This document shows, piece by piece, positions 1-8,500 of a stretch of 64,000 bases of DNA (positions are counted from its first letter, which is position 1; the number at the start of each line of letters is the position of its first letter). The notes under the pieces are model-generated. The model was not told the origin of the DNA, ran no database searches, and worked only from the letters and a program-made list of their open reading frames with translations. Position numbers and translations under genes: made by a program. This stretch comes from Halostreptopolyspora alba. GTDB lineage: Bacteria; Actinomycetota; Actinomycetes; Streptosporangiales; Streptosporangiaceae. The DNA lies in contig RJMB01000006.1 in the NCBI GenBank assembly GCA_003725585.1, forward strand, positions 1 to 64,000, read 5' to 3'.

Positions 1-137
1 GTTCCCGGCTCCGGGGCACCCGAGCAGGCGAGCGTCAGCGAGCCCAAACAAACACGAGCGACCTCGCCGGAGAATCCGAAGGTTCCCGGCCGCCAGGCAC
101 CCGACCCCAGGTGAGCGGTAGCGAGCCCGAAAAACAG
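1..137 (-). repeat. Dispersed intergenic repeat, two tandem units (cut by window edge)
   Basis: Two reverse-oriented copies of an ~82 bp unit lie here. The shared core AGCGAGCCC occurs at 37-45 and 120-128 (83 bp apart), with the GGCACCCGA and GTTCCCGGC blocks repeated in the same order. The same unit recurs at 5139-5262, 13631-14196 and 28400-28463. It lies immediately 3' of the mrp terminator. No coding potential is credible. Confidence 0.8.
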
Positions 138-166
138 GGCGCCGGCCCCTTCGCGGGGCCGGCGCC
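129..166 (-). terminator. Intrinsic terminator of mrp
   Basis: A perfect 12 bp stem (138-149 with 155-166) closes a 5-base loop. Read on the minus strand it is followed by CTGTTTTTC, a classic U-tract. It lies 25 bp past the mrp stop codon. Confidence 0.85.
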
Positions 167-190
167 GGGGACGTTTCGAGTGGTTGGCTC

Positions 191-1339
191 TCAGTGGCTG
201 ACGGGAGTGACGCCCAGCTGCACACCGGAGAGCCCTCGTGGCTTGCCCACGAGGGAGTCGGACACCTGGCGTAGCGTCTGGCTCGCAGCGGCCTCGGGGT
301 CGGCCAGCACGAACGGTGTGCCGTCGTCGCTGGCTTCGCGCAGCCGGATGTCGATGGGTACCTGCCCCAGCATCGGCACCTCGGCGCCGAGCGCCTTGGT
401 CAGGCCGTCGGCGACGACCTGGCCTCCGCCCTCGCCGAAGAGGTGGACTGGCTCGTCGGAGCCGGGTGCGATGTAGTACGACATGTTCTCGATGACGCCG
501 GCCACTCGCTGGTGGGTCTGCGCGGAGATCGCCCCCGCGCGCTCGGCGACCTCGGCGGCCGCCTGCTGCGGGGTGGTGACCACCAGGATCTCGGCGTTGG
601 GGATCAGCTGCGCCACGGAGATCGCGATGTCACCGGTGCCCGGGGGGAGGTCCATCAGCAGGACGTCGAGGTCCCCCCAGAAGACATCGCCCAGGAACTG
701 CTGTAGGGCCCGGTGCAGCATGGGGCCCCGCCACACGACCGGCTGGTTGCCCTGGGTGAACATCCCCACCGAGATGACCTTGAGGTTGTGCGCGGTCGGC
801 GGCATGATCATGTCCTCGACCTTGGTGGGAGAGTCGGTGACCCCCAACATGCGGGGCACGGAGTGCCCGTAGATGTCGGCGTCGACCACGCCGACCTTGT
901 GGCCACGTTCCGCCATGGCCGCGGCGAGGTTCACAGTGACCGAGGACTTGCCGACGCCGCCCTTGCCGGAGGCGACCGCGAAGACCCGGGTCAGGGACGT
1001 GGGCTTGGCGAAGGGGATCTCCTTCTCCCCCTGGTTGCCACGGAGCTTGGTCTGCAGGGCCTTGCGCTGCTCCTCGCTCATGACGTCGAGTTCGACGTTC
1101 ACCTTGGTGACGCCCTCCACCTTGGAGACGGCCTCGGTGACGTCCTGCTGGATGCGTCCCTTCATGGGACAGCCGGCCACCGTGAGATAGATACCGACGT
1201 CGACGACACCGCCGTCGGCGATGTCGACGCTCTTGACCATGTCGAGATCGGTGATGGGTCGATGGATCTCGGGGTCCTGGACTGTCTCCAGGGCCGCGTT
1301 CACCTGCTCGGTGGTGGGTGTGGAGGCCATATACCCCAT
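191..1339 (-). CDS. mrp: Mrp/NBP35-family Fe-S cluster carrier ATPase
   Basis: This is an iron-sulfur cluster carrier ATPase of the Mrp/ApbC family (382 aa), cytosolic, which holds and transfers Fe-S clusters. The first ~95 residues form a MIP18/DUF59-type domain (DPEIHRPITDLDMV, AGCPMKGRI). A P-loop NTPase follows with the deviant Walker A GKGGVGKSS near residue 128, DADIYGHS, and Walker B LLMDLPPGTGD. The start is the ATG at 1339; a second in-frame ATG three codons on (1330) is equally possible, and neither has a strong ribosome binding site. A strong terminator follows the gene. Length and motifs fit the actinobacterial family well. Divergent from the decarboxylase/sigma pair. Confidence 0.95.
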   Translation of the reverse strand: MGYMASTPTTEQVNAALETVQDPEIHRPITDLDMVKSVDIADGGVVDVGIYLTVAGCPMKGRIQQDVTEAVSKVEGVTKVNVELDVMSEEQRKALQTKLRGNQGEKEIPFAKPTSLTRVFAVASGKGGVGKSSVTVNLAAAMAERGHKVGVVDADIYGHSVPRMLGVTDSPTKVEDMIMPPTAHNLKVISVGMFTQGNQPVVWRGPMLHRALQQFLGDVFWGDLDVLLMDLPPGTGDIAISVAQLIPNAEILVVTTPQQAAAEVAERAGAISAQTHQRVAGVIENMSYYIAPGSDEPVHLFGEGGGQVVADGLTKALGAEVPMLGQVPIDIRLREASDDGTPFVLADPEAAASQTLRQVSDSLVGKPRGLSGVQLGVTPVSH

Positions 1340-1379
1340 GGTACGTAACGGAGGGGCGCGTGACCGCCGTCGGGCGCGG

Positions 1380-1406
1380 TGTCACATCGGCGAGGGTCCA
1401 CGTGTC
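1380..1406 (+). promoter_or_regulatory. Predicted ECF41 sigma-factor promoter (TGTCACA-N16-TGTC)
   Basis: TGTCACA at 1380-1386 is followed after exactly 16 bases by TGTC at 1403-1406. The ECF41 consensus that I recall is TGTCACA-N16-CGTC, so one base differs. It lies 41 bp upstream of the decarboxylase start, in front of the operon that encodes an ECF41 sigma factor, which fits autoregulation. The promoter assignment is inference from motif and context. Confidence 0.7.
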
Positions 1407-1446
1407 GTATGGGCACACGGTACGGACCGATCGATTGGAGCCGGCA

Positions 1447-2034
1447 ATGGCCCGCATCTCTTTGGACCCGCCCCGCACGCTGCCGTACCGCGTGGCCGAG
1501 CGCCACGCGCGTCGCAGGTACGCGGGAATAGTGCCCGACCCTGGTAAGGCCATGGCGCACAACTGGCGGGTCCTGCTGACACACCTGCTCCAGGAGGCGG
1601 GCGTGGCTCGCTGGAACCGCCTGGACCCCACGCTCAAGGCGCTCGCCATCACCGCCTCCGCTGTTCGGATCAACTGCTCCTGGTGCGTGGACTTCGGATA
1701 CTGGGAGCACACGCACGCCGGCATCGACCCGGCGAAGCTGCGTGCGGTGCCGACCTGGCGGACCAGCGACCTCTTCGGCCCGCTGGAGCGGAGCGTGATG
1801 GAGTTCTCCGAGGCGGCGACGGCCGACCCGGTCGAGGTCACCGATGAGATGGTGCACGAACTGTGCGCCGAGTTGGGAGAGCCCGCGATGGTCGAGTTGG
1901 CGGCCGTCGTCGCGCTGGAGAACCAACGGTCCCGGTTCAACAGGGCCCTCGGGCTGACCAGCCAGGGCTTCGGCGACCACTGCGCCGTTCCCGAGACCGG
2001 GACGGCGGTGGACACCGAGGTGGACACCGAATGA
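1447..2034 (+). CDS. Carboxymuconolactone decarboxylase (AhpD-like) family protein
   Basis: This 195 aa protein belongs to the carboxymuconolactone decarboxylase/AhpD-like fold, whose members act as decarboxylases or thiol peroxidase-like redox proteins. The core is ALAITASAVRINCSWCVDFG, with a vicinal Cys pair (CSWC) typical of the AhpD redox site, followed by a histidine-containing YWEHTHAG segment. ATG at 1447 is chosen because TTGGAG lies ~9 nt upstream; in-frame sequence further up is promoter DNA. The stop overlaps the sigma gene start (ATGA), so the two are translationally coupled. Such decarboxylase genes are the classic partners of ECF41 sigma factors. The substrate is unknown. Confidence 0.9.
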   Translation: MARISLDPPRTLPYRVAERHARRRYAGIVPDPGKAMAHNWRVLLTHLLQEAGVARWNRLDPTLKALAITASAVRINCSWCVDFGYWEHTHAGIDPAKLRAVPTWRTSDLFGPLERSVMEFSEAATADPVEVTDEMVHELCAELGEPAMVELAAVVALENQRSRFNRALGLTSQGFGDHCAVPETGTAVDTEVDTE

Positions 2035-2969
2035 GTCAGGCGGGATTCGCAGGGAGCGCGGACGATCGGACGAACGCCGGGTCGTCCGGGAGCACGGACG
2101 AGTTCGAGCGGCACCGGCGGCTGCTGTTCGGCGTGTCCTACGACATGCTGGGCAGCGTCGCCGACGCCGAGGACTGCGTCCAGGAGGCGTGGATCAGGTG
2201 GGCGCGCGAGGACCGTTCCGGTGTCGCGAACCCCCGTAGCTACCTGGTGCGAATCGTGGCGAATGTCACATTGAATCGACTCCGCGCGGTGCGGAATCAG
2301 CGCGAGACCTATGTCGGCCCCTGGTTGCCCGAACCGTTACTGACCGGTCCCGACGTCGCCGACGAGGTGGCCGACGCCGACTCCGTCTCGTATGCGATGC
2401 TCGTCGTGCTGGAAACCCTGGGTCCAGTGGAACGGGCCGTCTTCGTGCTCCGCGAGGTGTTCGGAATACCGCACGCGGATGTCGCCGAGGCGCTCGGTCG
2501 CTCGGAGCAGAGCGTGCGCCAGGTCGCCCACCGGGCGCGTGAGCACGTGCGGGAGCGCCGTCCGCGGTTCGAGCCCGACCCCGTTGCGCGGCGCAAACTG
2601 ACCGAGCGGTTCCTGGCCGCGTCCCTGGAGGGGGACCTCGACGGGTTGAAGGAAATGCTCGCCGAGGACGCCGTGGTGCTCTCCGACGGTGGCGGCAAGG
2701 TGAGGGCCGCGCTCCACCCGGTGTACGGCGCGGAACGGGTCGCGCGTCTGATGCGCTCCCTCGGCTCCGGACTCTCGGATGTCCGGATCGAGCACTGCGG
2801 TATCAACGGGGCTCCCGGGATCCTCGCGTGGACGGCCGAGGGCGGCCTGAGCGCGGCCGCCACTGTGGAGATCGCCGGGGAGCGGGTCACCGAAGTGCAC
2901 ATCGTGCGCAACCCCGACAAGCTGCGACACCTGGAGACCGGGACGCGCCGCGGTCACCAGGCGTGGTGA
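2031..2969 (+). CDS. sigJ: ECF41-family RNA polymerase sigma factor (SigJ-like)
   Basis: This extracytoplasmic-function sigma factor (312 aa) carries a C-terminal SnoaL-like extension in place of a separate anti-sigma factor. Sigma region 2 is near residues 22-90 (DMLGSVADAEDCVQEAWIRW). The linker contains the diagnostic WLPEP motif, region 4 holds LGRSEQSVRQVAHRAREHV, and the extension (from ~residue 185) contains DGGGK, the second ECF41 signature. In this family the extension modulates core binding and activity. ATG at 2031 overlaps the decarboxylase stop by four bases. A consensus-like ECF41 promoter lies upstream of the pair. The inducing signal is unknown. Confidence 0.93.
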   Translation: MSQAGFAGSADDRTNAGSSGSTDEFERHRRLLFGVSYDMLGSVADAEDCVQEAWIRWAREDRSGVANPRSYLVRIVANVTLNRLRAVRNQRETYVGPWLPEPLLTGPDVADEVADADSVSYAMLVVLETLGPVERAVFVLREVFGIPHADVAEALGRSEQSVRQVAHRAREHVRERRPRFEPDPVARRKLTERFLAASLEGDLDGLKEMLAEDAVVLSDGGGKVRAALHPVYGAERVARLMRSLGSGLSDVRIEHCGINGAPGILAWTAEGGLSAAATVEIAGERVTEVHIVRNPDKLRHLETGTRRGHQAW

Positions 2970-3044
2970 TCCCACAGCGATTCGCTGGTCACACCGCGTT
3001 CTTAACGCTGTTACTACATGGACGGCTAGTAATCTCAGCAAACG

Positions 3045-4427
3045 ATGGGAAATGCGCCGCCACCGCCCGGTTCACCCTGGCCTTCCGAGTCTCGGGAGTC
3101 GGGGAACCCGGACCCGACGCCCGGCCCCCGGGATCAGGGGTGGGCCAGGCCCACGCCTCGGCAGGCCGAGCCCGGGGTCCAGCCGGCACCGGCATGGACC
3201 TGGCCGCCACCGGAACGCTCCCGCGCCATGGGCACCGGGGTGGCCCGGCCGTGGCCTGACCTTCCGTTCCACCGCATGGCACGCACCTGGCGGTACCGGT
3301 GGTGGGGGCCGTTGCTGGCGGTGGGCTGTGCTGTCGCGCTGATCTTCCTGGTGCAGGTGGCACTGGAGATCGCCGCGTTGCTCGTGGCACTGATCTCGGG
3401 ATTCGAGCCGGATCTGCAGAACGGCTCGATCTTCGGCGCGCCCGTGCCCGACCTGGCGTTCAGCGTCATCGTGCTGAGCACGATGACCCCCCTGGTGATG
3501 TTCGTCGTGCGGGTCGTGCAGTGGCGCCGAGTGGGCACCCTGATGTCGGTCGAGGGGCGACTGCGCTGGCGGTGGATGTTCGCCTGCGCGGCCTCCGGGG
3601 TCATTCCGCTGGTGCTCTCGTTCGCCGTACTGTACGTGCTGCAGTGGCTCACCGGTGGTGTGTCGGGAGGGATCACGAGTGGGACCCCCGGCGGTGAGCA
3701 GGGGTACGCGCTCGCCGTGGGGTTGATCCTGCTCTTCGTTCCGCTACAGTCCTCGGCCGAGGAGATCGCGCTACGCGGGTTCCTGATGCAGGCGGTGGGC
3801 TCGTACGGCGCCCACGCGTGGGAGAGGGGCGGAGGAGGGCGGCTCGCCCGTGTGCTGCGCACCCCCCTGCCCGCCATCGTCATCAGTGGTGGCGTGTTCG
3901 CGATCCTGCACGACTACACCGGCTGGGCGATGGTCGACACCGCGGTCTTCGGCATCGCCATGGCCTGGCTCTCGTGGTACACGGGTGGGCTCGAGGCGGC
4001 GATCGGGCTCCACGTGCTGCACAACCTCGTGGTGTTCTCCCTGTCCGCCGCGGAGGGAACCCTGGACGGGGCCGCCTCGGGTGGCGGGTCTTGGCAGGGC
4101 CTGGCCGCGACAACCCTGGAGGTGGTCCTTTACGCCGCGTTCGTGGCCTGGCTGGCCCGGCGCGTGGGGGTACGGCGGAGGGTGCCCGACGAGGCGGCCG
4201 ACCACGAGAGGCCCGGTACGGTCCCCACTATGCCCGCGGAGGTGGCATCCTCCTCGCCCGGCACCACCGGACGGCACCCCTATTTCGCGCCCGGCCACGA
4301 CCCGCGTTACTACGGGCAGGCGGCCTACCAGGAGGACCCGCGGCAGCGGTACGAACGTGGTCACCCCGCACCGGGCGGGTGGGTGTACCCCCCATCGGGC
4401 GGACCACACCACCCACCCCACTGGTAG
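3045..4427 (+). CDS. CPBP-family intramembrane metalloprotease
   Basis: This is a multi-pass membrane protein of 460 aa from the CPBP (CAAX protease and bacteriocin-processing, Abi) family. A proline-rich cytosolic N-terminus (~85 aa) precedes the first membrane helix (LLAVGCAVALIFLV). The catalytic motifs are SSAEEIALRGFL (EExxxR), FAILHDYTG (FxxxH) and GLHVLHNLVVF, in the usual order. The C-terminal ~80 residues are Pro/Tyr/His-rich and probably unstructured. There is no clear ribosome binding site before ATG 3045, so the start is less certain; ATG 3228 or 3276 would remove only the proline-rich tail. The substrate is unknown. Confidence 0.88.
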   Translation: MGNAPPPPGSPWPSESRESGNPDPTPGPRDQGWARPTPRQAEPGVQPAPAWTWPPPERSRAMGTGVARPWPDLPFHRMARTWRYRWWGPLLAVGCAVALIFLVQVALEIAALLVALISGFEPDLQNGSIFGAPVPDLAFSVIVLSTMTPLVMFVVRVVQWRRVGTLMSVEGRLRWRWMFACAASGVIPLVLSFAVLYVLQWLTGGVSGGITSGTPGGEQGYALAVGLILLFVPLQSSAEEIALRGFLMQAVGSYGAHAWERGGGGRLARVLRTPLPAIVISGGVFAILHDYTGWAMVDTAVFGIAMAWLSWYTGGLEAAIGLHVLHNLVVFSLSAAEGTLDGAASGGGSWQGLAATTLEVVLYAAFVAWLARRVGVRRRVPDEAADHERPGTVPTMPAEVASSSPGTTGRHPYFAPGHDPRYYGQAAYQEDPRQRYERGHPAPGGWVYPPSGGPHHPPHW

Positions 4428-4468
4428 GGGTTTCCCCGCAGGTAACAGGGGTACCACAGCTGACAATT

Positions 4469-5128
4469 ATGAAGCCGGACCCAACATGTCCCCGCTGTGG
4501 ACGTGCCGTCCACGCGCCGAACCTGTGGTCGAGCGCGTGGCAGTGTGACGCGCACGGGCAGGTGCCCCCGCTCAACGCGGTCCGCGGCCCCAACCTGACT
4601 TCTCTGGAGCTGGTGATCGGCCGCGCGAACGTGCCGGTCTGGGTGCCCTGGCCGCTGCCCGCCGGGTGGGTCGTCACCGGGTTCGCCGACGCGGGGGACG
4701 AACGCAGTGGGGCGGTGGCGGTCGCTGTCGCCCTCTCCGGCCCCGCACCGCTGGGCGGCGTCGGTGAGATGGTCACGATCGCCGAGGAACCCGGCGTTGG
4801 CCTCGGCGCCCGCGTCGCCGCGATCGAAGGCCCCGACCCCGGCACCGGTTTCGACACCGGTGCGGTCCACAGCAAGATCCGCCACGATGGGCACGACATC
4901 GCGATGTGGAGCATCCAGGGTGGCGAGGACCGCGCGGTCTACGTCGGTGAGGCACTCGCGGACTGGATGTGGTTCGTCCTCAGCCCGGCGGACACGGGCG
5001 TGCTGATGGCCGAGCTGAACGGTATGCGCGACCTCCGCGACCGACATGACGGGGGCGCGACCTTGGACCCGCCCTTCGGTGCGCTCTCGCCGTTCCTGAG
5101 CACCGTGTTGCGGCCGCTGCGTGACTGA
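4469..5128 (+). CDS. DUF6758-family protein with N-terminal zinc-ribbon-like motif
   Basis: This 219 aa protein resembles the actinobacterial DUF6758 family. It opens with a CPRCG...QCDAHG arrangement at residues ~7-32 that looks like a zinc ribbon, followed by a conserved PL(N)AVRGPN stretch and a mostly beta-type domain ending near LSPFLSTVLRPLRD. The function of the family is not known. ATG at 4469 is chosen because everything in frame upstream belongs to the CPBP gene in another frame. It follows the CPBP gene by 41 bp in the same direction and could be co-transcribed. A dispersed repeat element follows the stop. Confidence 0.8.
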   Translation: MKPDPTCPRCGRAVHAPNLWSSAWQCDAHGQVPPLNAVRGPNLTSLELVIGRANVPVWVPWPLPAGWVVTGFADAGDERSGAVAVAVALSGPAPLGGVGEMVTIAEEPGVGLGARVAAIEGPDPGTGFDTGAVHSKIRHDGHDIAMWSIQGGEDRAVYVGEALADWMWFVLSPADTGVLMAELNGMRDLRDRHDGGATLDPPFGALSPFLSTVLRPLRD

Positions 5129-5138
5129 GCGCGGCTGG

Positions 5139-5262
5139 TGTTTTGGGCTCGCTGGCGCTCGCCTGCTCGGGTGCCCAGGGGGCCGGGGATCTTGGGGTGC
5201 CTGCGGAACCCCGGCGGCACCCGAGTTCGGAACGACCACTCAGCGCGGAAAACAGATCCTAG
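5139..5262 (+). repeat. Complete copy of the dispersed palindromic repeat element
   Basis: This is an isolated full copy. It begins with TGTTTTGGGCTCGCT and ends with GAAAACAG. It folds as CTCGGGTGCC (5166-5175) with GGCACCCGAG (5216-5225), enclosing CCGGGG (5183-5188) with CCCCGG (5209-5214). It sits between two co-directional genes and could act as a terminator for the upstream pair. Confidence 0.75.
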
Positions 5263-5274
5263 ACTCGTGCGGTA

Positions 5275-6186
5275 ATGCCCATCGATCTGCACACCCACAG
5301 TTCCGTCTCGGACGGTACCGACCCTCCGGAGCGGGTCGTCGACAACGCGGTCACCGCCGGGATCGACACCCTCGCCCTGACCGACCACGACACCGTCGCC
5401 GGGGTGGCGGCCGCCGCGGCGCGCGCCCCAGCCGGGTTCGTCCTCGTCCCCGGGATGGAACTGTCCTGCGAGTATCGGGGACACAGCGTGCACCTGCTCG
5501 GATACCTCTTCGACGCCGACCACCCCGCGCTCGCGGAGGAGATGCGGCGGATCCGCGCCGACCGCCTCATCCGCGCCAAGGGGATGGTGCTGCGGCTGCG
5601 GGAGGCCGGTGTCGACATCACCTGGGAACGGGTCACCGAGATCGCCCAGGGCGCCTCCGGTTCCGAGCCGGTCCCCGAGGACAGTGCCGATGTCGTGGGC
5701 CGGCCGCACATAGCCCGCGCGGTCGTCGAGGCGGGGGCGGCCCAAGACGTCCAGGACGTCTTCGACCGGTGGATCGGGGCCGGAGGCCCCGCCTACGTCG
5801 CGCGCTACGCTCCGGATCCGGTGCGCGCCGTGGAGCTGGTACGCGAGGCCGGTGGGGTGTGCGTTCTCGCCCACCCCGCGCGAGGTGAGGGCGCCGCCCA
5901 GGGGCCGGTCCCCGACCCCGTGGTGGAGCGCATGGCGCGGGCCGGGCTGGGCGGTATCGAAGCGGACCACCCCAGTCATGACGACACCGAGCGGAAGCAC
6001 TGGCGTGGCCGTGCCGCCGACCTCGGGGTGGTCGTCACGGGGTCCAGCGACGACCACGGGGCGCTGACCGGGCATCGGCTCGGTTGCCGGACCACGGCCC
6101 CGGAGGCGCTGGCGACGCTGCTGGCGCCGGCGACCGGTGTCGCGCCGATCACCGGCGGGCGGGGCCACGCTCCGGCGAGTGGGTGA
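5275..6186 (+). CDS. PHP-domain metal-dependent phosphoesterase
   Basis: This polymerase-and-histidinol-phosphatase (PHP) domain protein (303 aa) resembles the TrpH/YciV group, some of which act as 5'-3' exoribonucleases or nucleotide 3',5'-bisphosphatases. Metal ligands are visible as HTHSSVSDG (residues 5-13), LTDHDTV, GMELSCEY, HLLGYLF, LAHPARGEG, and a C-terminal GSSDDHG. ATG at 5275 sits just downstream of a TAGACT -10-like hexamer (5261-5266), suggesting a nearly leaderless transcript. The upstream neighbour is the repeat element. The fold is clear; the substrate is inferred. Confidence 0.88.
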   Translation: MPIDLHTHSSVSDGTDPPERVVDNAVTAGIDTLALTDHDTVAGVAAAAARAPAGFVLVPGMELSCEYRGHSVHLLGYLFDADHPALAEEMRRIRADRLIRAKGMVLRLREAGVDITWERVTEIAQGASGSEPVPEDSADVVGRPHIARAVVEAGAAQDVQDVFDRWIGAGGPAYVARYAPDPVRAVELVREAGGVCVLAHPARGEGAAQGPVPDPVVERMARAGLGGIEADHPSHDDTERKHWRGRAADLGVVVTGSSDDHGALTGHRLGCRTTAPEALATLLAPATGVAPITGGRGHAPASG

Positions 6187-6328
6187 GCGCGCGTTTATCG
6201 CGGCTATAGCATCAGCGTGAGACCATCCCCGGGTCGTGCGACAGCGGCATACCATCCCCAGCGCGGGGCGGCGTGCCGGTCCCGCGTACAGTTACTCGAA
6301 TCCGGACGTGAATCGAAGGGTCGGCACC

Positions 6329-7354
6329 GTGTTCTGGAAGTGGAAAGGCAAGAAGAAAGACGGCGAGGAGCCCGAGAGCGCGGAGGAGTCCTCGGCGGTG
6401 ACGACGAAGACCGGGGACGAGTCCGACGAGGCGACCACCCCCGCGACCGCCGCGGACAGCGGCGCCACCGACAACGAGGCGACCGCCGAGAAGGACGCCG
6501 TCGACGCCACCGGCGCGGCCGAGGAGGTGGACGAGGGAACCGAGGCCACCGGTGACGACCGAGGGGCCGACGCCGACACCCCCGAGAAGGGCGAGGAGAC
6601 CGCCGAGGAGACCGCCGCCAACGCCGCCACGGACGGCGCCAAGGGCGAGGACACCACCGGCGAGGACGGCGCCGACGAGACCGGGGACCCCGACCCCGAG
6701 GAGCCGGGCGTCACCGAACCCGACAGCGAGGGTGTCCAGCGCGTGCGTACCGCCGGGACGCTCAGGATCGATGACGGCGAGTTCGACGTCATCAGCAACA
6801 CGTGGATCGTTGACGCCGACGACGAGGGCGTCATCGTGGTCGACCCGGCCCACGACGCCAAGGCGATCCTCGAGGCGGTTGGCGACCGCGAGATCTACCT
6901 TGTGGCCTGCACCAATGGGTACAACACCCACGTCTCCGCCGCCGTCGAAGTGGCCGAGCGCGACGAGGCCCCCATCGCCCTTCACCCGCGGGAGCTGCGC
7001 TCCTGGCGGAAGGTGCACGGTGCCGAGCGCCGGCCCGACCACGAGATCGAGGGCGGCGGGACACTCGCGGTCGGCGATCTGGAGGTGGACGTACTGGCCG
7101 TTCCGGGCACCTCGAACGGCAGTGTGGCGTTCTACATATCCGAGCGCGGGGTGGTCCTCAGCGGCGACACCCTCCGCAGGGGTGAACTCGGCACGGTCGG
7201 GGAGGGCTACCTCGACTACACCCGCCAGCTGCACTCGGTCGGCGAGGTACTGCTGTCGCTGCCGCCCGACACCCGGGTGCTACCCGACAGCGGCCCGGAG
7301 ACCACGGTGGAGGCGGAGTCCAAGAACTTCGACGCGTGGGTGGCCACCAGCTGA
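6329..7354 (+). CDS. Metallo-beta-lactamase-fold protein lacking its metal ligands, with long acidic N-terminus
   Basis: The C-terminal ~190 residues align by eye with MBL-fold hydrolases (VVDPAHDAKAILEAV, VPGTSNGSVAFYIS, LSGDTL, LPPDTRVLP). The catalytic HxHxDH signature is replaced by TNGYNTH (residues 195-201): only the last His remains. The PGHTxGS His is Thr, and the distal GHG His is replaced within DSGPETT. The protein is therefore probably a pseudoenzyme. Residues ~10-135 are a low-complexity Glu/Asp/Ala/Thr-rich region after a basic start (FWKWKGKKK). GTG 6329 is preferred because AAGGG precedes it; an ATG at 6236 would add 31 aa. Function unknown. Confidence 0.75.
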   Translation: MFWKWKGKKKDGEEPESAEESSAVTTKTGDESDEATTPATAADSGATDNEATAEKDAVDATGAAEEVDEGTEATGDDRGADADTPEKGEETAEETAANAATDGAKGEDTTGEDGADETGDPDPEEPGVTEPDSEGVQRVRTAGTLRIDDGEFDVISNTWIVDADDEGVIVVDPAHDAKAILEAVGDREIYLVACTNGYNTHVSAAVEVAERDEAPIALHPRELRSWRKVHGAERRPDHEIEGGGTLAVGDLEVDVLAVPGTSNGSVAFYISERGVVLSGDTLRRGELGTVGEGYLDYTRQLHSVGEVLLSLPPDTRVLPDSGPETTVEAESKNFDAWVATS

Positions 7355-7418
7355 GTCCGCGATCCGCCCGTCGCGTACGCGCGGCTCCGCGTCCCCGCGG
7401 GGAGACCAGCGGGACCGA

Positions 7419-7440
7419 CACGTGGGGGTGTCGCCCCGTG
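7419..7440. terminator. Candidate terminator between convergent genes
   Basis: CACG-t-GGGG at 7419-7427 pairs with CCCCGTG at 7434-7440 around a short loop with one bulged base. It lies in the 88 bp gap between two convergent genes. There is no strong U-tract. Confidence 0.45.
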
Positions 7441-7442
7441 GC

Positions 7443-8333
7443 TCAGAGTTCCACACGGTCGGGCGTCTCCGCCTTGGTCCAGAACTCGGTCAGCGCCCGC
7501 GCGGTGGTCTCGGGTGCCTCAACGTTGGGGGAGTGGGCCGCCCCCGGGATCACCATGCGTTCGGCACCCAACCGCGAGGCCATGGTGGCCTGCGTCTCGG
7601 GTGGCCAGGCGTCGTCGTTCTCGCCGTAGAGCACCATCTTCGGCAGGTCGGCGACCCCCGCGAGTTCCGCGGTGCGGTCGGGGGCGCCGAGCAGCTCCTC
7701 GGCCATGCGCACCAGACCCGCCGGGTCGTTGGCGAGCATCCGCGCGCGCAGGAAGGCGCGGATCTCCTCCGGTACTCCGCTCGCGCGGGTGGGACCGTCG
7801 AGGTGGTCGGTCCAGAGTTGTCGCACGCGCTCGCGGCTCGGGCTGTCGCGGAGGGCGGACACCAGGCGGCGGGCGTTGGTGGCGCGTGACCCCTCGATCG
7901 CGGACGGACCCGAGCTCATGAGGGTCAACGAGAGCAGCTCCGCCGTCCCCGCGAGTACGGTCTCGCGTGCCAACAGCCCGCCGAACGAGTGGCCCAGGAG
8001 GTGGACCGGGCCGTGCCCGAGTGCCGTCGCGAGTTCGCTGATGGTGGCGCCCAGCGCCGCCAGGCTGTAGCCCTCGGGGTGGTCGTGGCCGGGCGACTGG
8101 TACTGGCCGGGGAGGTCGACCGCGATCACGAGCCGGCCTGCCTGCGCCAGCGTCTGTAGCACCGCGATGAAGTCCTCTTTGCTGCCGGTGTACCCCGGTA
8201 CCAGCAGTGCCGTGTGCAGCTCGCAGCCGCCGGAGGTCGGCATCGCCTGCAGAGTGGCGAGTGTCCCGCTCGGGGTCGCGACGTCGGCCCGCTGTACGCC
8301 GGGCGGGAGTTCAAGAAACCGAGGTGTACTCAC
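7443..8333 (-). CDS. Alpha/beta-fold hydrolase
   Basis: This 296 aa cytosolic hydrolase has an alpha/beta fold. The nucleophile elbow GHSFGG (near residue 115) supplies the catalytic Ser, preceded by the oxyanion strand LLVPGYTGSKEDF. A conserved YGENDDAWPPETQ segment likely carries the acid, and GAAHSPNVEAPE the catalytic His. The C-terminus ends with the usual LTEFW helix. The substrate cannot be read from the sequence; esters or lactones are typical for this superfamily. No partner gene is obvious; it stands alone between convergent and tandem neighbours. Confidence 0.88.
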   Translation of the reverse strand: MSTPRFLELPPGVQRADVATPSGTLATLQAMPTSGGCELHTALLVPGYTGSKEDFIAVLQTLAQAGRLVIAVDLPGQYQSPGHDHPEGYSLAALGATISELATALGHGPVHLLGHSFGGLLARETVLAGTAELLSLTLMSSGPSAIEGSRATNARRLVSALRDSPSRERVRQLWTDHLDGPTRASGVPEEIRAFLRARMLANDPAGLVRMAEELLGAPDRTAELAGVADLPKMVLYGENDDAWPPETQATMASRLGAERMVIPGAAHSPNVEAPETTARALTEFWTKAETPDRVEL

Positions 8334-8480
8334 GACGGTTCACCATAGACGATCGCGCGGCCGATGAGGGTCGGGGGAGGAGGATGCGCTGGCCGCGCTG
8401 CCCATCCGCGACCGTTTGCGCCAACAGGAGCGAGTGTGGCGCCGCCGGCCCGATGCCAACCGGGCCGGCCGTGGGCGGGC

Positions 8481-8500
8481 CGGGACGCAACGGCGTCCCG
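8481..8500 (-). terminator. Hairpin downstream of the DEAD-box helicase
   Basis: CGGGACGC (8481-8488) and GCGTCCCG (8493-8500) form a perfect 8 bp stem with an AACG loop, about 130 bp past the helicase stop. There is no U-tract. A role as terminator is inferred; the remaining 8334-8631 sequence also holds the hydrolase promoter region. Confidence 0.4.

Noticed and set aside
630-2114. Long minus-strand open frame (494 codons) across mrp, the decarboxylase and the sigma gene
   Set aside because: It overlaps three well-supported genes and has no domain; a composition-driven open frame in high-GC DNA.
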